Source of the DNA: Nematostella vectensis
Lineage: Eukaryota; Cnidaria; Anthozoa; Actiniaria; Edwardsiidae
Assembly: GCF_932526225.1 (NCBI RefSeq)
Contig: NC_064040.1
Span: 2,443,394 to 2,507,393 of the forward strand
Length of the DNA: 64,000 nucleotides
Direction: 5' to 3'
Below, piece after piece: positions 24,024-36,000 of this stretch; the first letter of the stretch is position 1; every line of letters starts with the position of its first letter. The notes below the pieces were generated by a model. That model searched no databases. It was not told the DNA's origin and was given only the letters and a program-made list of their open reading frames with translations. Both the position numbers and the translations under genes were made by a program.

Positions 24024-27000
24024 GGTTCACTAATCTGTGTGAGACGTATGGGCAGATGGGGACTGATTCATGCGGCACTGAAAGGTTGACTGCAACCCTC
24101 AACATCTACATCGGCAAGATCGTGGAAGGTGAGTAGTATCACTGATCATCTTTGAAATCCGTATGTCGAAGAGAAATGTTCTATTCTGTTTTCCAGATAT
24201 TCTTATGAACGGAGGAGATGTACTGAAATTTGCAGGTAAAAAAATAAAGAAAGTTATAACAATAGTGAAATAACAAAGGACAAATTAAATAGCAGTAGCA
24301 GCGTAGCTCTTTATTATTACCCTGTACTATCACCACAAGGTCCGGGTTCGAGGGGAGTTTGTTGGTTCTCTCTCTTTTTATTACCCTGTACTATCACAAC
24401 AAGGTCCGGGTTCGAGGGGAGTTTGTTGGTTCTCTCTCTTTGTGTGATCCGATTGAGCACTGGGGGCACATTCTTTCTTTTTCCCCGAAAAAAAAGAAAC
24501 AGTAGGGGCGCGGCTTTGTATTTTCTTAATTTTCTGATGTTTTTGTATCGTGTACTCCCCCTTCCTCCACCCATATTTCGAGACTTGCTACAGCTCTGAC
24601 CCATGTACCGTATCGGGCGTTTAATCATAGACAAAACGTGCTTGTATTACCCATCAGGCGATGCGCTCCTGGCCATGTGGAAATGCGAAAATGATGATCC
24701 CAAAGATTTGGGTCTTCTCATGAATAAAGCAATCATCTGCAGCCTTGCTATACAGGAAGAGTGTGACAACTACATGACAGGTACCCTAGTAAACAGTCTA
24801 AAACCTTAGCAACCAAGTTTCCTAGCCACTCAGTCTTACCTAGCAAGCAGACAAATCTAATTAAGTAACGTATAGCAGTTACATATTATAAAGGTAACGT
24901 AGCAACAGGTGTGTAGCCGCATGTGGTTGAACCCGATAACATCGCCACGGGCGATATTCGCGTTATTCACCAGTGGACAATCACGGTTATCCTTAGAAGG
25001 GAGGGGGGAGGGTTCTAGACTTTCCCCATGTCGCCCGGCTTCCATTTGTATGGCTTTCTGCCATCAATTTTAAGAGGCCTTGTTAGTCACACCATTGTTA
25101 TTGCTTCAATGAATATTTGTAGATAAACTAAGTGAAGAAATTTCAAAATAACCGTCTAGATAGCTTTACCAAAGCAGCCGATTGAAATGGATGCTTTCTG
25201 CTTCTCGATATTTTGCTTAGAAGACAAACCTAGGAAACCCTGGTATTCTATTACATAATAGCAAATTGATATATTCAATCATAGAGTAGCAAATCGATGT
25301 GTGTGACTCTCTTCTCTCTTAGTTGATGCGTGCGGCTCTGTTCTCTCTTAATTGATGTATGTGGCTCTGTTCTCTCCTAACTGATGTGCGTGGCTCTGTT
25401 CTCTCTTAATTGATGTATGTGGCTCTGTTCTCTCCTAACTGATGTGTGTGGCTCTGTTCTCTCCTAACTGATGTGTGTGGCTCTGTTCTCTCCTAACTGA
25501 TGTATGTGGCTCTGTTCTCTCCTAACTGATGTGTGTGTCTCTGTTCTCTCTTAAGCTCGGCGCACATGGTGAGAAAAAATTTCACGCGTGCACTTTGCTT
25601 ACTTCCCCGCGAGGCCAAACACTCAGTGTGCGGACATCGATCGAACAAATAATTACGTCTCGCGAGCATCTGAGACAAAATTCCCACCTTCTTGAACTGT
25701 GAGCTGTGGGCTTGCGAGGCGTTGGCATGGGCAAGTGCACGCGTGAAATTTTCCTCACCGTGTGCGCCGGGCATTAATTGATTTGTGTAGCTCTTTTATC
25801 TCTTAATTGATGTTTGCGTCTCTGTTCTCTCTTAATTGATGTGTGTAGCTTTGTTCTCTTTTAATTGATGTATGCGTCTCTGTTTTCTCTTTATTGATGT
25901 GTGGCTCTGTTCACTCTTAATTAATGCATTGCTCTGTTCTCTGTTCCAGACGTCGGTGTTCTTCTGCGTGTGAAGATCGCTCTGTCTGTCGGGAAAATGC
26001 ACATCACATATATCGGGGTGCAGGACTGCAAGCACTTTGACTTGACAGGGCCTGCCGTAGAGGATGTGAACGGCGCGGAGAAATGGGCCACACCAGGCTC
26101 CATCATCCTGACCCGCCTAGCATGGGTGAACTGCGACCAAGCCATGTTCACACACGAGGTTATGGAGGATGGGCATCACTTCAAGGTGAGAGCATGATGT
26201 TATTGGGCGCACTGTATAATAGTGAACGGGTCTTCTGTTTTACTTCTATTGTTTAGATCAAAACTCCAGTGTGTATTGTTATTCGGTTAGATAGATCTAT
26301 TTCTTTCTCGCGCTGTTTAGGCCAACAGTGTTCGCATCCTAGAGACTGAGTTCCGTGGGCCTTCCCTTTCCTCGGCCCTTCTCATCGTGGACTTTTTCTT
26401 GGCATATTCGTCCCACACCTTACAACTGACATCAACACTAAATGTATATATTATCTTTCGCTATTTAGGTCAACGGTGTTCGTGTACAGGAAACTGAGGT
26501 GGGTGAAGAGGAGCCTTCCTTCTCCTCCGTACTCCTCATGTCCATGGCTGGAGTCCTGTCAACTCAGAGTGTCGCCCTCTCCACTCCAGTTGTCGGCAAG
26601 CGCGTGTTCGGGCCGCATGTGGGTGGACACTTAAAGAAGCATCACCCGTACATGAAACTGACACGGATCTACATGAAGAAGAAAGGAGACAAGGCTGCAC
26701 ACAAAGCCGAGCAAGAAAAATGCACAACGACCACAGGAAAGCTGATGCGAACTAGAAGTATTCATGATCCAGGTACAGTAGGCGTCCTGCACTGAGAAAT
26801 AACGTTGCGTTTTGGGTGGCAGACTCGCGTATGTTCTGGTTTCTAAATTTCCGTCCAGCGGCCTAGCCAGGGCTTTTAACAGGAGGGGGCACAAAAGGGA
26901 CTTTCAAGCCATTTTCTCGTGTATTTTAGAATATGTCTCATACATTTACTGTATTTTTTTGCCGATAGAAGGCCCCCCCCCTGGACCACCCCCTGGCTAC

Positions 27001-30000
27001 CCCCTTGCCGTCCAATTTTAATGTGGGCAAGCTGAATTGAATTACTGCCCTTGTTGCGATGAGCTGCTGAGGAATGGATTTTTTGTGTGCCAATTTCAGA
27101 GGGTGTTTGATGAGATCATGATACAGGGATTTTTGTCTGAGGATTAAAGCTTTTGATATTTCATCACAGATCATCGGACGGACGTTTACAACAAATTGGA
27201 CGACGAGGCCATCGAGGATCTGCGCGCTTATGTTTCCAAGCCCGTTCTCTCGAAGGTGAGGGCTGTCTTTTATCTTATGTTTCCAAGCCCGTTCTCTCGA
27301 AGGTGAGGGCTGTATTTTATCTTATTTTTCCAAGCCCGTTTTCTAGAAGGTGAGGGCTGTCTTTTATCTTATGTTTCCAAGCCCGTTCTCTCGAAGGTGA
27401 GGGCTGTCTTTTATCTTGTTATGAAGTTATAGCGATTAGGCTTTCTATGGAGGTAATTACGTGGTTTATGATGTCTTTATGCTATCCGGGATACCAGATC
27501 GACCATGGCCAAGACCTGGAATGGTTGTCCGAGATGCGACAGGTTTCCGTTCTCTTCATCAACATGGTCCTCCCTAAGAAAGGAGATCAAAGTGCGTGGG
27601 CACAGCAAAAAGCCTTTGAGATAATTTACGATAATGTCAAGAGATTACGAGGTACGTAAGGTATAAATCAACACAAGGTAGAAAGGTATGGTAAACGTCT
27701 CTGTGAAACTGAGTAGTTGCGCTGACGTTTCGAGCGTAGCCCTCCGTAGGAGCAAAAGAGGTACGCATGCTTCCATTCGTGGGCACAGCAAAAACCTCTG
27801 AGATCATTCACGATAATGTCAAGAGATTACGAGGAACGTATTCTTCCATGTTAACGTTAAGACAAGCTAACCTTGATAAATGGACCTTCTTTCTAGCCCT
27901 AATAATTTCTTGGTAACGCGAATGACCTTAGGACAGACATTGCCATTGATAACTCCTTCTAAACCTTTCCTGGTGATATGGACTACATGTACCCTTTAAT
28001 CCTTATATAATTAAAATTTCAAACATTCGAGCGTTTAATTGGCAAAATCAGGAATTCTTAACCCTTTTACTTACTAAATGACTTAAACCCTTCTGTGACT
28101 CTGACTCTACTCTGACATAAAAACACTAACTGCTTCCCCGATCCTTGGAGGGTCGATATTGTCCTATTCCTTGAATACCTTTATCACATTTCAGGTAATC
28201 TGAACAAGGTTTTTTCATTTGACAAGGTAAGTTATTAGAAAGTTCTTGCTTTATGATAAAGGTGTATTCTACTCAGTGCTTTTTTATAGGGTTGTACTTT
28301 CCTCTTGTTGGTATATATTTTACTCATGTGCTATTTTTCAGAGCTGTAACTTCTAATTGATGTTCATTTTAATGAAGGACGGTCTATGTCATATGCTATT
28401 TTTAGGGCTGTACTTTCCTTTTGGTGGTCATTACAATGAGGGACGTTCTATGTCATGTGCTATATTCTAGGACTGTACTTTCCTTGTGGTGGTCATTATA
28501 ATAAGGCTTCATCTATGTCATGTGCTATTTTTAGGGCTGTACTTTTCTTGTGGTGGTCATTATAATAAGGCTCTATCTATGACATATGCTATTTGTAGGA
28601 CTGTACTTTTCTTGTGGTGGTCATTATAATAAGGCTCTATCTATGTCATGTGCTATTTGTAGGACTGTACTTTTCTTGTGGTGGTCATTATAATAAGGCT
28701 TCATCTATGTCATGTGCTATTTGTAGGACTGTACTTTTCTTGTGGTGGTCATTATAATAAGGCTCTATCTATGTCATGTGCTATTTGTAGGACTGTACTT
28801 TTCTTGTGGTGGTCATTATAATAAGGCTCTATCTATGTCATGTGCTATTTGTAGGACTGTACTTTTCTTGTGGTGGTCATTATAATAAGGTTCTCTCTAT
28901 GTCATGTGCTATATTCTAGGGCTGTACTTTCCTTGTGGTGTTCGGTTTACCCGGTGACAAACACGAGGACGACCCAACACGCGCGCTGATGGCCGGGCAC
29001 AGAATCATCGACGCCTTACACACAGTGCTAGAGATCACGTGAGTATCCTTGACACAGTGCTAGAGATCACGTGAGTATCCTTGACAGATCACGTAAATAG
29101 TCATAGGTCACGTGAATTACCCATGACATAGTGCTAGAGATCACGTGAGTATCCTTGACACAGTGTTATAGATCACGTGAGTATCCTTGACACAGTGCTA
29201 GAGATCACGTGAGTATCCTTGACACAGTGCTAGAGATCACGTGAGTATCCTTGACAGATCACGTAAATAGTCATAGGTCACGTGAATTACCCATGACACA
29301 GTGCTAGAGATCACGTGAGTATCCTTGACAGATCACGTAAATAGTCATAGGTCACGTGAATTACCCATGACACAGTGCTAGAGATCACGTGAGTATCCTT
29401 GACAGATCACGTAAATAGCCATAGGTCACGTGAATTACCCATGACACAGTGCTAGAGATCACGTGAGTATCCTTGACAGATCAATACGTAAATAGTCATA
29501 GGTCACGTGAATTACCCATGACACAGTGCTAGAGATCACGTGAGTATTCTTGACAGATCACGTAAATAGCATAGGTCACGTGAATTACCCATGACACATG
29601 CTTGAGATCACGTGAGTATTCTTGATATGTCACGTGAACTGTATTACTAAGTCACGCACGTGAGTATCCTTGCGGGTCACGTGAATAGGATTCATAGGTC
29701 ACGTGAATTAGCAAAAAGGAACTAAAGCAATTTTTACAAGCTCAGTCTTTTACTCCTTATACCCCTATTTCAATAAAGTTTGTCAGTGCAAATGGCAAAT
29801 GGAGATTGGCAAATGGCAGTTCTACGACCGACATAACCATGCGTCTCGAATAATATGGATAAATCAAAAACAATTATCCATTAAAGGTTACCAATGCTTG
29901 GATCTGACATTTCTGGACTAACCTTTAATTTTACATATAATTACCCATAAGCCATTTACCATTTTCCATTTGCACTGACAAACTTTTGTGAAAAAAGTGT

Positions 30001-33000
30001 ATATCTCGTTCTCTGTTGCCACATCACAGCTCTAACGAACTAGGATGCTACCCGGCTGTTTTTTTTTTATCAGTCACGAAGCGATTGGTGTGACTACCGG
30101 ACGAGCCTTCTGCGGTGTTGTGGGTCACAGGGACAGACACGAGTACACAGGTGGGGAAATCACACATCGTGCTATGATATATGATCAGAAACCAAAAGCA
30201 TATTTCAAAGAAAATTAGACATGTTATAGACAGGAAAACGTAGTGAAGAGAGAACCTACGGGCAACTCGAAAGCGCTAAAACCATATTTGGGAAACAACT
30301 CTTGTGAGTTACGCGAATCAAAATGTCGCGCGCGAAATGATTTTCCCCGCCTAAATTCGAATTGCTCGCGGATGATCGCGGATGATGATGCTGTCCTTGT
30401 TTCTGCTCACATGTCAAAAGTCTTTGGGATAATGAGATCCTAACTCAAAATTATTGATATATATTTTTTGCAGTTATCGGGCGTCGCGTCAACATGGCAG
30501 CTCGTCTAATGGTGAACTATCCGGGGATTCTCTCGTGCGATAACGAGACATTCACGGCCGCAAAGTCCAAACTAAAGAAGGACGACTTCCTCCTCCTACC
30601 TGCTAAGCCCCTCAAGGGAATCGCGGAGCCCGGACCGGTACGCGAGTACAACAGGAATCACGAGTAAGTTAAAGAGCCCTGACCAGCTACACCTTTGTTA
30701 TTGTTCTCATTCAGAAATGAAAAAAAAAATTATTTTGAAGAAATTTCGTAATAAACTAATATCACTGTTTGTTAAATTTGGTTCTAACTTTATTTCGTTC
30801 GTTTCAAACTAGTCGAGAGATTGAAGACAACGAAACGGAATACCCCATTCTAGGTATGAATTAAGTATACCTTGTATGTATATGCTTATAACATTATAAG
30901 CTTGTAACGATATTCACCTTCTTCAGTCTTATTAAAGACGAAAATTTAGTCGATAACCAGTTTTTGGTGTATTGTATGTTTTCTTCTGGTTCAGGAACAC
31001 GACAATTTGGCCTCTTTTTCTAGGTTGTTGTGTATTTTGAAATAGCATAACTTCTTCAGACAAAGCATGGCTACAAATCAGTTAAATATAACTGGAGAGC
31101 TGATTATCAGGAAATAGTTCTAACGCGAATAACCAACATAATAGATGTCAGCATCATGCCCCAGGCCTTCTCACCTGGTGATTTGGATCTGGCTTCCTGT
31201 GGTGAGCAAGAACCTCTCCAAGGCCCCTCTTGCCTAACGGCCAACACCACAGGAATCCCTAGGCTTGATAGTCTTTACACCCCCAACCCTCCCACCACAC
31301 AAAAAAGCCCTCATCACAAGCTTTCTGGTAGTCTTCTCTTCTCACAAAGCCTTTTTCAGGCGTGGTGCGTGGCGCAATTGTTTATTCTAAATCCATCGTG
31401 TCCAGGTCGCGAAAGAGAGTGCGAAGAGATGCGGACATTCCTCCACACCGTGAAGTGTGACGACACGAGCCTGGCGGGCAACAGGAGACTCGTGATCGTG
31501 GAAGGCGAGGGGGGGATCGGTAAGACGAGGTTGCTGGAGGAATTCATGGATGTAGCGGAGGAAGAGGAGTTTAGGTGAGCGATGCAATAGGGTCGGCATG
31601 CTAGACCGCTCTCATTCGGGTTTATTTTGGGGATGTTGTTAATTGTGAATCTTTTTAAAAGTGATTAATTGTTTCTGATAAATTTGAAAACACTTCAAAA
31701 GACGCATGCGCCAAGGAAAAAACATGGTGGAGAAACCGCAATCGAGAGTTCCATTTGTCTGATTTGTCATTGATGTTAATTTGTTTTGAGAGCAGTCAAA
31801 GAAAATCTGTATGCTAAACGCATGCAGGGCCTCATTCAAGCACCTCGAACATAGTTACGCTACATACGTTTGCTACAGCTAGTGTCGTTATCTAGCAAAA
31901 TAGTTATCCCTGAACATTGCCTCTTGTGACATCACTCAACACAGTTTATCGTTGAAAATTACCGATGCACGTTGTCCCGTGTTCCACTTAAATTATGTCT
32001 ATTGTATTCCAGGGTTGATTACGTGGAGGCAGACATGGCGCATGCGCATACCCCGTATTACGTGGTACAGATGCTGATCACCATCTTACTGGAGCTTGAG
32101 CCCACGCGCACGCCCGCCGAGAGGGAACACGTGATCAAGGACCACATCACGAATACTGCCCTCTTAGAAGACATCTCCTTGCTGAACGACCTCCTGGGGA
32201 CCCACGTGAGTACAACCCATCCCCCCCACACACACCCGCTACTTGCTTATCTGCCAGGTCGCAGCCTTAGAGCTCTTAGCGTAGCGTATGGTTTGCGTTT
32301 TCAACCGTTTTAAACACTGTTCTCATGTTTGAAGTTTTGATAACGGTAAGTTTTTCCACCACTTCTACTCGAAATTCATCTACTTCTAGATACGTGTATG
32401 CATCTGAGATAACTAGTTTTGATTCCTCCCCAGTTCGCGCCCCACATCAAGTTTGCCCACATGCTATCCGCCAAGGTCACGGAGCACTTCCATCGACTCT
32501 TGTTCGGTATTGTGCACCAGGTAGGTAATATAACAAAATATACTACAATGAAAAGGTAATAGAAAACCTTAGAATTGCCAGTGTTAGAAAGGACGACAAA
32601 TCGCAGTGTGCCCCACCCATCGTTTGATTATACTCCCCACACACAAAAAATACACTCGACTAAAAATGAGAAGAAAATTTTGTCTGGAAGAGAGGATTCA
32701 GTTATCCTTCCTATTTACTATCTGAGAGAGCCGGACGTCATTATCTTTCTACATTGACATATGTTCTTAGTATGATCTGTATAAAAGGAAAGGGGAAAGG
32801 AAAGGGGGAAGAGGCAGGTGACCCTTTGCCCACCCCACCCCCTCCCCCGGTTAAACCGTCTAACTACTGTCCTGATGAACCTCTTCCTACCATAACAGAT
32901 TGCCGTCGAGCAGCCGTGCCTGTTCGCTGTGGATAATGGACAGTTCATAGATCACGAATCCTGGGAGTTCCTCGAGGATCTTCAGCAGGATTCACACGCT

Positions 33001-36000
33001 GTCGTGCTACTAGCTTTACGTCCGTTCTCATCTGCCAACCCTCCCTGTGAAGCTGCCGTTAGAATGATTAATCACCAGAAAACCAAGAAATTTCAATTAA
33101 GTGAGCATTGAACAGGATAATCAAGTCAGGTTTTTAGTATAGGGACGAAAAAAGGGCATTAATTGTAGTTAGTGTCCACAGGGGGGCTGCTTTGAGAGGT
33201 GACATGGTATAGTTGAATTATTTTCCCTCTTTGGGAGGGGCTATTTTTAAAATCGGACACCTTACACCCTACTAGTAAGTCCCCTTATGAGATAGTTCAC
33301 GCTTTATGCCCTTCTTCGAGATGGCCTGCTTTTATACTAATGGACACCTTTCCATCTTTCTAGTATAGGTCCCTTTACTGTATCAGGATTTCATTGTATC
33401 ATTATGTCATTCCCCTTCCCCTAAAAATATCCGCTCACAAAAGAGAGTTTACTGTATTTTTCCTCCGTGTTTTACCGATCAGAGGATCCACTGACGAGAG
33501 AGCTGGTCATATCATTTTGTGTTTTATTTCAGAGGGCATCGACAGCTCTCACATGACAGATCTCGCCTTCCAATTCATGGAAGTGACGTACATTCCTAAC
33601 GCGCTCCACAAGATCCTGACTGAGAAGAGTCACGGGGTGGCTTCCTGGTGCGAACAGTTGATCAAGGACATGCTAGCGAGCAGGATCATAGATATCGTGG
33701 ACGAGGACAAGGCATTCGCGAGCCATGAGTCGGCGAGCTTCGTGAGCGATTACAGGCAGCTACCCCCCATAGAGACACGCCCACAGACCTCCGTCTTCTT
33801 GGCGGACAAGCCCGACGCACGACCAGGTAATTCTAAGTTAAGCAAAACTCTAACTCAAAACTATTCTCTCATTTACGGGAATCCGAAACATTTATAAGAA
33901 AATATTCACTTATGGCAACTAATAAAATGATTTATAACGCTGTAGGAACTCCAACCGGGAAATCAAGAAGACGAAGTCTTTTTGGCAGAGTGTTGGACGC
34001 AAGACCGTCCGAAACCCGACGTCATTCCATCCCAACCGTGCTCTTAGGGGACTCACCTTCCCTGGTGGCCTCTGACACCGAATCTCTGAGGAGTAGCATT
34101 GTCTCTGAGCTTGAAGGCATGATCAGTCTTCCTCAGGAAATTGAAATCGCTCCTATGAATTACAATTTCGAGCGTAAAGACTTCGTGAAGGCGTCGAGTG
34201 GTGTGATGCCTAAGGATACGCATAAAGCCTGCATTGTACGGCCAGATGTGGACATCACTAAGGTAACATGGGCTGAAATTATAAGCTTTACAAGCTCTAA
34301 CACCTTACGGCTTGGTTATTGCTTTCAAATTAGAATAGAAATTGAGTGAAATATGCATCTCATAACAAAATTTACCAAATGCATATCGCAAAAGCTTTCC
34401 TTAAACAGCCTAAGGAAATGTATACTCTGTTATACTAAGTATTTTGCTATGGTGTTTGACAGCCAATAGCAATAGATGGATGCATTCGTCTGTATACGGA
34501 ATTATGGATTGGGTAGCTTTTATCTACGATTTTTGCTAAGTAAAAATTTTGAAGATCCAAACAATGTGTGGAGTTGCCCGCTGTAGATAGTTTTGAAGAA
34601 ATCCCAAATCCGGTCTTTATTTCAGTTTCATTGTATTTGTACATTTTTGTGAAGTGCCCTTTATAAAGAGAATGTTCGTTTGATGAAGTTCCGTTAAATG
34701 AGTGAAAACAGTACTTTCAAACGCACAAAATCAAAACTATTGTTTACGCAAATTTAGAGCAATTCCATGGTATTTTTACATGATCCAGGTCCTGGTCCCG
34801 GAGTCTGTGAAAGACATGGTGTTGGCACGCGTGGACCGCATGTCTCCTGAGGAGCAAATCACGCTTAAGTGCGTATCTATTCTTGGTTCAGTCTTCTCAC
34901 GTGACCTCATAGTCGCCGTGGTCCCAAAATCCGGCGGGAAGATGAAAATAGACCTGGTTTTGTACAATCTTGCGCGCGAGAACATTCTCGAATGCGCAAG
35001 TCTCGCTGCGCACCATCAGCTTGCTCATAACCATCACGGTTTCTATGACTACAATGATCCCGCGCATGCGCAGCAACACGGGAACCATCACCACCATCAT
35101 CATCACCATAACGTGGCCACGTCACTTCACGCACCAGTCTTGTGCGGGTGTTACGCAGACGAGGGGAACAAGGCGAGTAATCACCACATACATGACACGC
35201 AGACGACGAAAACAAGGCGAGTAATGGTTTAACACCACACACATGATACGCAGACGAGGGAAATAAGGCGTGTAACACTACACACATGATACGCAGACGA
35301 GGAAAACAAGGCGAGTAATGGTTTAACACCACACACATGATACGCAGACGAGGGAAATAAGGCGTGTAACACCACACACATGATACGCAAACGAGGGAAA
35401 CAAGGCGAGTAATGGTGTAACACTACATAAATGATACGCAAACGAGGGAAACAAGGCGAGTAATCACCACATACATGATACGTAGACAAGGGAAACAAGG
35501 CGAGTAACACAAAATACATTATTATGATGCTATGACAACTAAATCACCTTTCTATGGTCCACAGATCCTTAACCTTTCGCGCGGTCGTTACTATGATAAC
35601 TCGTTTGTTGCTATAACAACTAAATCATTTATCTACGATGCTCAGATCCTTAACCTTTCGCGCGGTCGTTACTATGATAACTCGTTTGTTGCTATGCCAA
35701 CTAAATCATTTATCTACGATACTCAGATCCTTAACCTTTCGCGCTGTCGTTACTATGATAACTCGTTTGTTGCTATGACAACTAAATCATTTATCTATGG
35801 TCCTCAGATCCTTAACCTTTCGCGCGGTCGTTACTATGATAACTCGTTTGTTGCTATGCCAACTAAATCATTTATCTACGATACTCAGATCCTTAACCTT
35901 TCGCGCTGTCGTTACTATGATAACTCGTTTGTTGCTATGACAACTAAATCATTTATCTATGGTCCTCAGATCCTTAACCTTTCGCGCGTTCGTTACTATG

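Noticed and set aside
24330..24350. tRNA-like GGTTCGAG B-box
   Set aside because: No acceptor stem, anticodon arm or A-box at the right distance; it is part of a 64-bp direct repeat.
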